64,000 nucleotides of DNA from NCBI RefSeq assembly GCF_000703085.1, contig NZ_JNLL01000001.1, positions 1,426,001 through 1,490,000 of the forward strand, read 5' to 3'. The notes under the pieces were generated by a model. It had not been told where the DNA came from, made no database searches, and saw only the letters and a program-made list of their open reading frames with translations. This document shows, one piece after another, positions 24,547 through 32,341 of this stretch; the first letter of the stretch is position 1; every line of letters starts with the position of its first letter. The translations under genes and the position numbers were made by a program. This stretch comes from Persephonella sp. KM09-Lau-8 (GTDB taxonomy: Bacteria; Aquificota; Aquificia; Aquificales; Hydrogenothermaceae).

Positions 24547-24618
24547 GATTTTCACCATTTAAAAATTTTTACTATTGTAGTTTATTTTTCGAAAATTTAT
24601 TTTTGCAAGGAGTATCCA

Positions 24619-24816
24619 ATGGAAGAGATTGAGGTTTGTATTTGTAAAAGGATAACCCTTTCTGAGATACTTCAGGCAATAGATGAAGAAGGTATAAAAG
24701 ACCTTGAAACCTTGATAGAGAAAACAAAAGCCGGAACAGTTTGTAAAATGTGTATATCCCCTGAAGAGGACCCTTACGGTGAAAGGGATATACACCTGAC
24801 AGAACTTTTAAAGTAA
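24619..24816 (+). CDS. BFD-like [2Fe-2S] protein
   Basis: 65 residues resembling bacterioferritin-associated ferredoxin. The cysteine set C-x-C (Cys7, Cys9) and C-x2-C (Cys42, Cys45) frames the motif RITLSEILQAI, LETLIEKTKAGTVCKMC. The domain also occurs in NifU and in nitrite reductases. It lies on the opposite strand, between the cytochrome b gene and the protease gene of the hydrogenase operon. A ribosome binding site (AAGGAG) precedes it. Its partner is unknown; a small electron carrier for iron handling or hydrogenase assembly is possible. Confidence 0.8.
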   Translation: MEEIEVCICKRITLSEILQAIDEEGIKDLETLIEKTKAGTVCKMCISPEEDPYGERDIHLTELLK

Positions 24817-24835
24817 AGGGGAGGATTTCTCCCCT
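24817..24835. terminator. Hairpin between convergent genes
   Basis: AGGGGAG-GATTT-CTCCCCT, a 7-bp perfect stem, lies between the BFD-like gene and the end of the cytochrome b gene. It could terminate both strands, although the T-tracts are short. Confidence 0.5.
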
Positions 24836-24836
24836 G

Positions 24837-25526
24837 TTATTTAACCTTTTTGAATTTATATCCACCGAATACAATAGCGATATCCCCTTCTTTCCAGAAA
24901 ATTGTTCTCCATACCTGATAGTAAATATGGAAAGCTACCCATGCAAGTATTATCCACATTGTAAAGTGATGCCACCATCTAACTCCTGCATGACCTCCAA
25001 GTAGCCATCCTACCCAGTCAGTAGCAAGATGAAGCAATGCCGGCCACCATGAACCTATAGCAGACAAACCGCTTTCTAAACCTTGAACATACATATAAAA
25101 ACCCGTTAAAAGCATCCATACAAGAAGGAGATGAAGAATAGTAAAATAAACAGCATTAAAACTATCTAAATGGGAACTATCAAAATTCTTTCTTCTATTC
25201 AGTGTAATAAGATTTAAGAACACTTCCCAGAACTCTTTTATATTCTGCCTATTGGGGATTAATTTTTTAATTGGTTTTTCAAACCTACTTGCAAAATAAA
25301 GATAGAAAATGGCAATAGAAACGACATCAAGAAGAAGTGCAGCAAAAAAGTGTATAAGTCTGTTATAAGCCATTACATATTTATAAGCTGCAGGTTCAGA
25401 TATTAATGTTTGATAATAGGGATGCCCTATGTAAAACCCTGTTATAACAGCTGCCAGAATAGAAAAGGCATTTATCCAGTGAAAAATTCTCATTGTTTTT
25501 GTCATTCTTTTTACTTTTTGATACAT
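24837..25526 (-). CDS. hyaC: Ni/Fe-hydrogenase b-type cytochrome subunit
   Basis: 229 residues with four membrane spans, HyaC/HupC family. Heme-ligand histidines occur in RIFHWINAFSILAAVITGFYIGHPYY, in NRLIHFFAALLLDV and in the C-terminal RWWHHFTMWIILAWVAFHIYYQVWR. It anchors the exported small and large subunits to the cytoplasmic membrane and passes electrons from H2 to the quinone pool. It starts 15 bases after the large subunit gene. Confidence 0.93.
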   Translation of the reverse strand: MYQKVKRMTKTMRIFHWINAFSILAAVITGFYIGHPYYQTLISEPAAYKYVMAYNRLIHFFAALLLDVVSIAIFYLYFASRFEKPIKKLIPNRQNIKEFWEVFLNLITLNRRKNFDSSHLDSFNAVYFTILHLLLVWMLLTGFYMYVQGLESGLSAIGSWWPALLHLATDWVGWLLGGHAGVRWWHHFTMWIILAWVAFHIYYQVWRTIFWKEGDIAIVFGGYKFKKVK

Positions 25527-25541
25527 AGCAGCCCTCCTTGT

Positions 25542-27305
25542 TTAAATGAAGCAAGCTCCACCTACAGGTTCAACTTTGTATACGCCAAGTTCTTTTCCTT
25601 TTGTATCAATAACATGAACAGCACAGGCAATACATGGGTCAAAGGAGTGAATTGTTTTTAGTATCTCAAGGGGCTGGTCTGGGTTTGAAAGAGTAGTTCC
25701 AATTAAAGAAGCCTCATAGGCTCCCATTCTATTTTTGTAATCCCTTGGTGCTCCGTTCCATGTTGATGGAACAACAGCCTGATAGTTTTCTACTTTTCCA
25801 TCTTTTATTCTAATCCAGTGTCCAAGAGCTCCCCTTGGTGCCTCTGTTAAACCGTATCCTTTTAATTCTTTTCCTTTTGTCAATTTTTCAAAATCATACT
25901 CTGTCCATGTGCTTAAATCTCCAGCAGCAACATTTTTGGCAAGTTCTGTCAACCATTCTTTCATAACATCAACCATTAAGGCTGTCTCTATAGCCCTTGC
26001 TGCTGTTCTTCCAACAGTTGAGAACAATGCTTTTGCAGGAAGATTTCCTGACTTTAATAGCCAGTCAACATAATGTTTTATTCTTTCATCACCTCTGGCA
26101 TATCCTACTATCATTCTGGCTAATGGTCCTACTTCAACTCTATGGTCATCATATATTGGAGATTTTATCCATGAGTATTTTCCTTTAGGGTCTAATGTTC
26201 CATCTGGTTTGAAGCCTGTATATTTTGGATTTGTCTGTCCTTCAAACGGGTGTAAGGGTTTGTCTGTTCCTTTATATTCATACCAGCTATGGGTTACGTC
26301 TTCTGTTATTTTTGACTGGTCAACATCATAAACTTTGGTTAAATCCATGTTCAAAACAAGCCCTTGTGGGAATAATGTTTTCCCTTGATACCATGGATTA
26401 TCATCCATTCGGAAATCGCCGTAAGCCATATAGTTTCCTAATCCTCTTCCTATTCCGGCTAAAGCTTCTTCTGCGTAAACAGTTCCAGCCATTAAAATAT
26501 CAGGCAGATATGCCCTGTATATGAATTCTCTTGAAAGACCTAATATGTCTCCAAAATGACCAAGTCTTGCTGGGTTTTGAATATCCTGAACACAGGTAAC
26601 ACCACCTACAACCAGTGATTGTGGGTGAGGGTTTTTACCACCGAAAATAGCCATAAGCTTAGCCATTTCCCTTTGTATCTGGAGTGCATCAAGATAGTGG
26701 CCTACAGCTACAAGGTTTTGCTCTGGAGTAAGTTTATAGGATTTGTTTCCCCAGTAAGCATTAGCAAAAGGTCCCAATCTTCCAGCTTTTACAAATTTTG
26801 TAAGCCTATCCTGAACAGCTTTGAACTCTCCTACTCCATCTTTCCATGGTCTTATTGTTTCTCCTGTAATAGGGTCTTTTAGCATAGATGCCCATTTTCT
26901 TGCTTCTTCAGCTGCTTTTGCAGGGTCAGCTTTTAGAGCAGATACCACATCAACCCAATCTAAAGCGTGGAGATGGTAAAAATGAACAACGTGGTCATGT
27001 ATATAAAGAGAACCCTGGATAAGATTTCTAACAAGTCTTGCATTTTTTGGAGGAACAACTCCAAGTGCATGCTCAACTGTTTGTGTTGATGTATAGTAGT
27101 GGGTTCCTGTGCACACTCCACATATTCTCATTGCCAGGAGAGGCACATCCCTTGGGTCTCTCCCTTTCATTATTACTTCTATTCCACGCCACATTGTAGA
27201 CGAGCTGTATGCATCAACTATTGTGTTGTTATCATCTAAGATGGCTTCTATTCTTAAATGCCCTTCTATTCTTGTGATTGGGTCAACTACCACATGTTTT
27301 CCCAT
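25542..27305 (-). CDS. hyaB: Membrane-bound [NiFe] hydrogenase, large subunit (group 1)
   Basis: 587 residues. The L1 motif RICGVCTGTH (Cys62, Cys65) and the L2 motif DPCIACAVH (Cys558, Cys561) provide the four nickel ligands. After His564 a 23-residue tail (VIDTKGKELG onward) remains for HyaD-type cleavage; this is longer than the usual 15 or so. It carries the active site and travels to the periplasm with the Tat-bearing small subunit. The gene lies between the small subunit gene (12-base gap) and the cytochrome gene. Confidence 0.96.
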   Translation of the reverse strand: MGKHVVVDPITRIEGHLRIEAILDDNNTIVDAYSSSTMWRGIEVIMKGRDPRDVPLLAMRICGVCTGTHYYTSTQTVEHALGVVPPKNARLVRNLIQGSLYIHDHVVHFYHLHALDWVDVVSALKADPAKAAEEARKWASMLKDPITGETIRPWKDGVGEFKAVQDRLTKFVKAGRLGPFANAYWGNKSYKLTPEQNLVAVGHYLDALQIQREMAKLMAIFGGKNPHPQSLVVGGVTCVQDIQNPARLGHFGDILGLSREFIYRAYLPDILMAGTVYAEEALAGIGRGLGNYMAYGDFRMDDNPWYQGKTLFPQGLVLNMDLTKVYDVDQSKITEDVTHSWYEYKGTDKPLHPFEGQTNPKYTGFKPDGTLDPKGKYSWIKSPIYDDHRVEVGPLARMIVGYARGDERIKHYVDWLLKSGNLPAKALFSTVGRTAARAIETALMVDVMKEWLTELAKNVAAGDLSTWTEYDFEKLTKGKELKGYGLTEAPRGALGHWIRIKDGKVENYQAVVPSTWNGAPRDYKNRMGAYEASLIGTTLSNPDQPLEILKTIHSFDPCIACAVHVIDTKGKELGVYKVEPVGGACFI

Positions 27306-27317
27306 ATCTTAAACCTC

Positions 27318-28562
27318 CTATTGTTCTTCCTTTGTTTCATCTTTTTTGCCTGCAATGGCACTTGCTACAGCATGAACACCAATTCCAATTGCTGTAGCTG
27401 TAAGGATTCCAAGACCTACTTCATCAACAGTGGCTTCAACTCCATGTAAACCTGGTGGTTGTATATCACTATCTGCCAGTGGTCTTTCTGTTGCATACTT
27501 GTCCCAAAAATCTGGTTCAGAACAACCGATACATCCTCTTCCTACACCAATAGGCCAGTTGGTTCCTTCGTTATATCTGACTATTGAACAGTTATTAAAG
27601 GTAAATGGTCCTTTACAGCCCATTTTATACAGACAGAAATTGTTTTTTGCTCCCTCATCTCCCCATTCCTCCACAAACTCTCCGGCATCAAAGTGGGCTC
27701 TTCTTTCACAGTTGTCGTGAATCCTATATCCAAAGGCAAATTTTGGTCTTAAAAGACTGTCAAGCTCAGGAAGTTCTCCAGTGAGGATATAATGGATTAC
27801 AACACCTGTGATATTTGCAGGGTTTGCAGGACATGCAGGGATATTTACTATAGGTTTACCTTTTACTATATCCATTACACCAACGGCACCTGTTGGATTT
27901 GGATAAGCTGCTGGAACACCTCCAAAGCATGCACAGGCACCGACAGCTATTACTGCAGCTGCATGCTCAGCAAGATGTTTTACATGCTCAACCCCTGTTT
28001 TAGGGTGTCTTCCTATGGTAAATGCTTCAGGCATTCCAACTGGAATTGAGCCTTCTACAAATAGTAAATATTTTCCGTCAAAATCTTTTACTGCCTTGTG
28101 GAGATTTTCTTCAGCCTGATCTCCAGCTGCAGCCATTATAACCTCTTGATACTCAACAGACAGATACTCTAAAATGAGCTCATCAACAGTTGGTGATGCA
28201 CTCCTAAGTAATGCTTCTGTGTTTCCGGCACAGTCCTGGATATTTATCCATATAATTGGAACCCTGTTCATTACCTCAGCTGCCTGTGCCACAAGAGGCT
28301 CAAACTGAGGAGGAAGCATAAGCATTGCAGTTGTTGCAGAAACCCATTTTAAGAAATCCCTTCTGGAAAGTTCCCATGTCTCAAGAAGTTCTTGAAACTT
28401 GATTTCTGCTTCTTTAACAGGTTGCTGAGCTTTAAGCTCGTTGAGTCTTTTTTCCATTTTTTTGTAGAGATTGTCGTAATACTCTTTACCGCGGTTGGTG
28501 TTTATGTAGTTTGTAGGTTTGGTGAAAATAGACCTTAGATGTTCCCTATCAAAGAACTGCAT
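27318..28562 (-). CDS. hyaA: Membrane-bound [NiFe] hydrogenase, small subunit with late Tat signal
   Basis: 414 residues. A twin-arginine motif SRRDFLK lies at 66-72, followed by a hydrophobic stretch (WVSATTAMLML). The 65 residues before it form an unusually long charged n-region; the strong ribosome binding site AGGAGGG supports this start over Met36. The mature part has the Cys ligands of three Fe-S clusters (DCAGNTEAL, CACFGG, CPANP, HDNCERRAHFD, CIGCSEPDFWD) and ends with a membrane helix (VGLGILTATAIGIGVHAVASAIAG) for docking to cytochrome b. It opens the operon hyaA-hyaB-hyaC-hyaD-hypF-like and is preceded by the regulon operator. Confidence 0.94.
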   Translation of the reverse strand: MQFFDREHLRSIFTKPTNYINTNRGKEYYDNLYKKMEKRLNELKAQQPVKEAEIKFQELLETWELSRRDFLKWVSATTAMLMLPPQFEPLVAQAAEVMNRVPIIWINIQDCAGNTEALLRSASPTVDELILEYLSVEYQEVIMAAAGDQAEENLHKAVKDFDGKYLLFVEGSIPVGMPEAFTIGRHPKTGVEHVKHLAEHAAAVIAVGACACFGGVPAAYPNPTGAVGVMDIVKGKPIVNIPACPANPANITGVVIHYILTGELPELDSLLRPKFAFGYRIHDNCERRAHFDAGEFVEEWGDEGAKNNFCLYKMGCKGPFTFNNCSIVRYNEGTNWPIGVGRGCIGCSEPDFWDKYATERPLADSDIQPPGLHGVEATVDEVGLGILTATAIGIGVHAVASAIAGKKDETKEEQ

Positions 28563-28576
28563 AGGATAGCCCTCCT

Positions 28577-28594
28577 AATGAATAATCATTCATT
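28577..28594 (-). promoter_or_regulatory. Hydrogenase-regulon operator, copy 2 (exported hydrogenase)
   Basis: AATGAAT-AATC-ATTCATT, extended by one more pair (T28576, A28595). It lies directly downstream of the same TAAATT hexamer that precedes copy 1, and just upstream of the ribosome binding site of the small subunit gene. Confidence 0.8.
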
Positions 28595-28629
28595 AATTTA
28601 ATGATGAATGAATTTTCTTTCAGTGTCAA
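28595..28629 (-). promoter_or_regulatory. Promoter region of the exported hydrogenase operon
   Basis: Minus strand: TAAATT (28600-28595) abuts the operator and is the likely -10 box, with a weak CTGAAA 17 bp upstream (28623-28618). A perfect TTGACA lies at 28629-28624 and would instead pair with CATCAT (28606-28601) at 17 bp. The exact start needs mapping. Confidence 0.45.
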
Positions 28630-28661
28630 TAGTAAATATGAAAAAAATCATAAATTGATGC

Positions 28662-30032
28662 TTAATGGGTTGTGCAGACTGAACAGACATCAAAACTTCT
28701 TAAAACCATTTCAGCAAGAAGAGAAGACCTTAATCCTTTAATTGATTTTTCAGCAGGGGATAGATATTTAGGGCATCTTGGGCCCAAATTCCATGTGGAA
28801 GGGGTGATGATATTATATTTTTTGATTATTCTTTCTTTAACCTGTATTTCATGTATTAAAGAGCCCCTTGCAGCCTCACAGAAACCAAAGGCTTTTCCTT
28901 CTAACTCTTTTATGTCCTTTTTAGGTTTTATATATGAAGGTTCTTTGATATCTATCTGGGACAGCCAATTTTTCATAGAAAGGAGCAGTTTTAATACTTC
29001 ATCTATTCTTGCCCATGTTCTTACCATGTAGCTATCTTTAAAGTCCTTTACAAGATTCAAAAATAGTTCATCCCTGTTATTGATTCTTCTCGCCAGTGGA
29101 CTGGTTTCATACGGAAGACCATCGTATCTAACAGCTTTAGCCCAGGAGTATCTATTTTTATCAAAGGAAAAACCTTTTTCTGTTAAAAATGAATAAGTAT
29201 CAACTTCCTTTACCTTGTTTATATCAAAATCCTTTCTCTTCCTTTTAGTTGCCCCTTTTGAAATAGAAGGGCTGATATCACACACAGTTAAAAATCTGTG
29301 ATAAGCTCTACCAAGTTTGTGAAGATTGTATTTAAGACACAGGTTTAAAAATATTTTCAGGTCTGAGTTTTTAGCGTTTTTCATATATTCATCAAGATTT
29401 TTTATAGACAAATATTTATCAGCAGGCATTCCAAGAATATTTTTTTCATAAAAATCTAACACTGAGTCTACTATTGCTGTTGCTTCGGCTATATCAAATG
29501 TTGTTGGATCTGATGTTACACCGCCGGGAATTGCATAAGAGGTGTGAGGCCATTGTCCTCCGAATATTGCTACAACTTTTACAATTTTAGAACTGTAATC
29601 TAATCCTTTTCTCCACTGGGAACCTTTTATAGGCTGATATTTTCTAAGCTTAGGATTTTTGTCTAATTTTAGGAAATCAGGTAAAACAAATAGATAAAAC
29701 CATCTGAGATGGTTCTGGATAATCTCTGAAGATAAGGTTAAATCCCTGATTAGCTTTGCTTTTTCTGGAATTTTTATATTTTCCCCTGCATTTTCATATA
29801 GATTTTCAAGGGCTTTGACTGTGGCTATCAGGTGAGCATGTCCACATATACCGCATATTCGGGGATTTATTACAAGGGCATCAAGAGGTAGCTTCCCTTC
29901 TAATATAAACTCAAATCCTCTGAAATTCGGTGCAATTATAAAGGCATCTTTTATCTTTCCATTCTCCCATATAAGCTTAAGCTCTATTTCTCCTTCAACC
30001 CTGTTTAAAACAGTCTTATGAACTTTTGGCAT
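28662..30032 (-). CDS. Soluble [NiFe] hydrogenase, large subunit without a C-terminal tail (group 2-like)
   Basis: 456 residues. L1 is RICGICGHAH (Cys60, Cys63). The protein ends with FDVCSVCTTH, so Cys450 and Cys453 are the other nickel ligands and His456 is the last residue. No cleavable tail follows, and the usual DPC is DVC. Large subunits made in mature length are known among regulatory (HupV/HoxC-type) hydrogenases and would not need a maturation protease. The partner small subunit has no signal peptide, so the enzyme is cytoplasmic. A group 2 uptake or sensory hydrogenase fits best. A toxin-antitoxin module separates the two subunit genes. Confidence 0.88.
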   Translation of the reverse strand: MPKVHKTVLNRVEGEIELKLIWENGKIKDAFIIAPNFRGFEFILEGKLPLDALVINPRICGICGHAHLIATVKALENLYENAGENIKIPEKAKLIRDLTLSSEIIQNHLRWFYLFVLPDFLKLDKNPKLRKYQPIKGSQWRKGLDYSSKIVKVVAIFGGQWPHTSYAIPGGVTSDPTTFDIAEATAIVDSVLDFYEKNILGMPADKYLSIKNLDEYMKNAKNSDLKIFLNLCLKYNLHKLGRAYHRFLTVCDISPSISKGATKRKRKDFDINKVKEVDTYSFLTEKGFSFDKNRYSWAKAVRYDGLPYETSPLARRINNRDELFLNLVKDFKDSYMVRTWARIDEVLKLLLSMKNWLSQIDIKEPSYIKPKKDIKELEGKAFGFCEAARGSLIHEIQVKERIIKKYNIITPSTWNLGPRCPKYLSPAEKSIKGLRSSLLAEMVLRSFDVCSVCTTH

Positions 30033-30033
30033 T

Positions 30034-30450
30034 TTAATCTCTTTTGAGTATGTTTAGGAATTCTTCAGGTTCATATATTGGGATATCATCAGCTTTGAAA
30101 TTTTTCATATTCCTTGTGATTAAGACATCACAGTTTGAATGTATAGCTGAGGCATAAATTACTGCATCTTCAAAATCATTAAAGTCTAATTTTCGTGCTG
30201 TTTCTAACACAGTCCTATTAACAGTGGCCATCTCAAATAAAGAAAAAATCAGGTCTATACTTTTTTCTGCCTCTTTTTTATCTAATGATTTTCTAACCAA
30301 ATAATAAATTGTTGTTATTGTTATAGCACACAAAACTCCAGTAAACTCTCCTTTTTCTACTTTTGAAATTAGCAAAGCTGATTGTTTCGAGAAAGGTTTC
30401 CTATCTAATAAAAGATCTAAAATCACATTGGTGTCTATTAAAACTCTCAA
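30034..30450 (-). CDS. PIN-domain toxin between the hydrogenase subunit genes
   Basis: 138 residues from a TTG start. MRVLIDTNVILDLLLDRKPF has the first catalytic Asp6. FNDFEDAVIYASAIHSNCDVLITRNMKNF carries the central and C-terminal acidic residues. It belongs to the PIN_3-type RNases and resembles the 15.8-kb PIN protein in layout but not closely. The TTG start overlaps the TGA that the upstream antitoxin would use if its frame were restored. It ends 1 base before the large subunit start codon. Confidence 0.87.
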   Translation of the reverse strand: MRVLIDTNVILDLLLDRKPFSKQSALLISKVEKGEFTGVLCAITITTIYYLVRKSLDKKEAEKSIDLIFSLFEMATVNRTVLETARKLDFNDFEDAVIYASAIHSNCDVLITRNMKNFKADDIPIYEPEEFLNILKRD

Positions 30451-30463
30451 AGATATTTTTCCT

Positions 30464-30685
30464 CTAAGTGTTTCTTATAATCTTCCTCTGAAATTTTTTT
30501 ATTTTTAAAACCCCTTTTAATTTTTTTACTGTTGGAGTTAATTCTTCATTTTTTTCTTTATCTTTTAAGATTAGTTTAAAATAATTTTCCACAATTTTAG
30601 ATATGGACTTTCCTTTTTTCTGGGAAAGCTCTCTTACATTTTCTATTAAATCTTTTTCTATTCTTAAAGTTAATTTAGTTTTCAA
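30464..30685 (-). CDS. RHH-type antitoxin (DUF6364-like), C-terminus frameshifted
   Basis: 73 residues as read. MKTKLTLRIEKDLIENVRELSQKKGKSISKIVENYFKLIL is the ribbon-helix-helix domain. The chain then ends with GVLKIKKFQRKIIRNT. One extra base in the T-runs at 30494-30506 would instead give ISEEDYKKHLEEKYL, the normal toxin-binding ending of this family. The stop (TGA, 30449-30447) would then overlap the PIN start. As read, the antitoxin lacks the part that blocks the toxin. Either the base call is wrong, slippage restores it, or the toxin is held by other means. Confidence 0.75.
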   Translation of the reverse strand: MKTKLTLRIEKDLIENVRELSQKKGKSISKIVENYFKLILKDKEKNEELTPTVKKLKGVLKIKKFQRKIIRNT

Positions 30686-30736
30686 AATTGGTACCTCTTT
30701 ACGTATATTTTCCTTATATAATATACGTCATTTTAT

Positions 30737-31666
30737 CTAATCCGTCTCCTCTAACTTTTTAGAAACTCTTTCATTTTTCAGGGTTTTTGCCACGCCTGTT
30801 ATTGTTATGTATGCTCTCTTTGAAACTCCCAGAGGGACTTCTTCAGGAATTCCCATATTTTTCTTTGTTTCAAAAAAGTTTTCCTTTAGTGGAAAATCAA
30901 ACTCTGTGCATCCAATACAGGGCATTCCTGCTCTTGTTTTAGAAGATATTCTATTCCATAGGATTTTATTACAAGGTGCATGGGTCATGGGACCTCTGCA
31001 TCCAAGATTATAAAATAGGCAACCTTCCTTATGTCCAAACTCTTCTGCCTCTGCTTTCCACTCAAAATACTCATTCCTGATACATCCATCGTGGGAAAGA
31101 TACATAAAAAGTTCTTTTGGTCTGTTAAACTCATCTAAAAGGATTTCTCTTCCTTCAAGAAGTGCAATCAAGGTTTGCATAAACCATGCAGGATGCATAG
31201 GGCATCCGGGGATGTTTATAACTGGATATCCTGATTTGGTCTTAAAATCAGGAGGTAAAAAACCCTTTTTTTCTTTGAAGGTAAACTGTAAACCTTTTAC
31301 ATCAGGATTTCCTGTAAAAGTAGCAGGAATATTACCAAATGACGCACAGTTTCCAGCTGCAATAATATAATCAACTTTGTCTTTCAGTTTTAAGACAATA
31401 TCACCAATGGAAAAATCCCCTATTCTGTGAAATCTTTTGTCTGTTGTTATGCTGCCTTCTATTACCAGAAAGTTTACTTTTTTCTTGCCTGATAAAACTT
31501 TGTTTAATATTTTTTCAATATCTTCTTTGTAGCTGATTTCTGGATGGAATATCAGGTCTATTTTTGAAAAAATTTCATAAAAGGACGGATTTTCTGCATT
31601 TAGTAGAGACTGAGAATTTCCATTACAAGATAATCCCTGAAGCCATAGCAGTGTTTTTTTAGTCAT
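30737..31666 (-). CDS. Soluble [NiFe] hydrogenase, small subunit (group 2-like)
   Basis: 309 residues without a Tat signal or membrane tail, hence cytoplasmic. The first motif is WLQGLSCNGNSQSLLNAENP: Cys14 is kept but the second proximal-cluster ligand is Asn17, as I recall for cyanobacterial HupS (group 2a). Other cluster ligands are in AAGNCASFGNIP, INIPGCPMHP, LSHDGCIRNEYFE and MPCIGCTEFDFP. It should transfer electrons from its large subunit to a soluble partner or a signalling protein. Its start overlaps the end of the TetR-family gene by 8 bases, tying regulator and hydrogenase together. Confidence 0.9.
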   Translation of the reverse strand: MTKKTLLWLQGLSCNGNSQSLLNAENPSFYEIFSKIDLIFHPEISYKEDIEKILNKVLSGKKKVNFLVIEGSITTDKRFHRIGDFSIGDIVLKLKDKVDYIIAAGNCASFGNIPATFTGNPDVKGLQFTFKEKKGFLPPDFKTKSGYPVINIPGCPMHPAWFMQTLIALLEGREILLDEFNRPKELFMYLSHDGCIRNEYFEWKAEAEEFGHKEGCLFYNLGCRGPMTHAPCNKILWNRISSKTRAGMPCIGCTEFDFPLKENFFETKKNMGIPEEVPLGVSKRAYITITGVAKTLKNERVSKKLEETD

Positions 31667-32261
31667 TTTTCAAGGCACGCCATATATTCTCTGCAAGCTC
31701 GTCTGAATACTCTACCGGTGTTTTTGGTAAAACATTTTCTCCCTGCAGGAAAACCATTCCACCAAGGGGACCCATCAGTGTAACAAATGCAGGGAAGAAG
31801 TCCTGTTGTCTTAAATCCCCTTTCCTTGCTCCCTCTTCTAAAAACAGCATAAGTTCTGTCACTACTTCATTTACACATAAAAATCCTTCACATCCTTCCT
31901 CAAAAACTTCTCTGTTTGAGAGGAAAACCCTGAGGAAATACTCTATCAGTTCAGGCTGTTCCTGAGCTATCTCAAAAAATCTCCTTACAATCTTATAGAT
32001 TTTTTCTTTTGTGGAAATATTTTCCTCATTTATTTTCCTTATTTCGTCCCCAAGAAGTTTTGAGGAATATTTCATTATATATTTGGCAAGTTCTTCTTTT
32101 GAGCTGAAATAGTTATAAAGATTTCCAACACTCATTCCCATAGCTTCTGCTATGTCTGGAATGGTTGTATTGTAGTAACCCCTTTCTGCAAACAGTTTAC
32201 AGGCAGTTTTTACTATTTCCTGTTTTCTTTCTTCCTTTGAAATTCTTTTTGTTTTTGACAA
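31659..32261 (-). CDS. TetR/AcrR-family transcriptional regulator
   Basis: 200 residues from a TTG. The N-terminal helix-turn-helix is clear: KLFAERGYYNTTIPDIAEAMGMSVGNLYNYFSSKEELAKYI. The C-terminal ligand domain (EQPELIEYFLRVFLSNREVFEEGCEGFL) contains one cysteine pair spaced by four residues (GCEGFLC). It lies between hypB and the soluble hydrogenase. It is the only one-component DNA-binding regulator inside the hydrogenase cluster, so it is the best candidate for binding the shared AATGAAT-N4-ATTCATT sites; that is inference. Its own start lies inside the arm of an 18-bp hairpin. Confidence 0.9.
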   Translation of the reverse strand: MSKTKRISKEERKQEIVKTACKLFAERGYYNTTIPDIAEAMGMSVGNLYNYFSSKEELAKYIMKYSSKLLGDEIRKINEENISTKEKIYKIVRRFFEIAQEQPELIEYFLRVFLSNREVFEEGCEGFLCVNEVVTELMLFLEEGARKGDLRQQDFFPAFVTLMGPLGGMVFLQGENVLPKTPVEYSDELAENIWRALKND

Positions 32262-32338
32262 TATAAAACCCCTGCTTTGTTTTATATGAATATAAGTATA
32301 AGAATATTAGCTCAAAATATCAAAGCAGGGGTTTTATA
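32262..32338 (-). repeat. Perfect 18-bp inverted repeat covering the tetR ribosome binding site
   Basis: TATAAAACCCCTGCTTTG (32262-32279) and its exact complement (32321-32338) flank 41 bases. The repeat fills the gap between the hypB stop and the TTG of the TetR-family gene. On the minus strand the second arm contains CAGGGG, the likely ribosome binding site, a few bases before the TTG. Transcripts reading through from hypB would fold the site away. Transcripts from the promoter between the arms lack the first arm and stay open. It could also act as a hypB terminator. Confidence 0.8.
32295..32323 (-). promoter_or_regulatory. Promoter of the TetR-family gene
   Basis: Minus strand TTGATA (32323-32318), 17-bp spacer, TATACT (32300-32295); both boxes match consensus at five of six bases. 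It lies in the loop of the 18-bp inverted repeat, with the -35 box reaching into one arm. The expected start near 32288 gives a leader of about 26 bases. Confidence 0.65.
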
Positions 32339-32341
32339 GGG

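Noticed and set aside
28596-28614. A second AATGAATG-like sequence near operator copy 2 as another operator
   Set aside because: It has only one half-site (GAATGAAT) without the 4-base-spaced partner.
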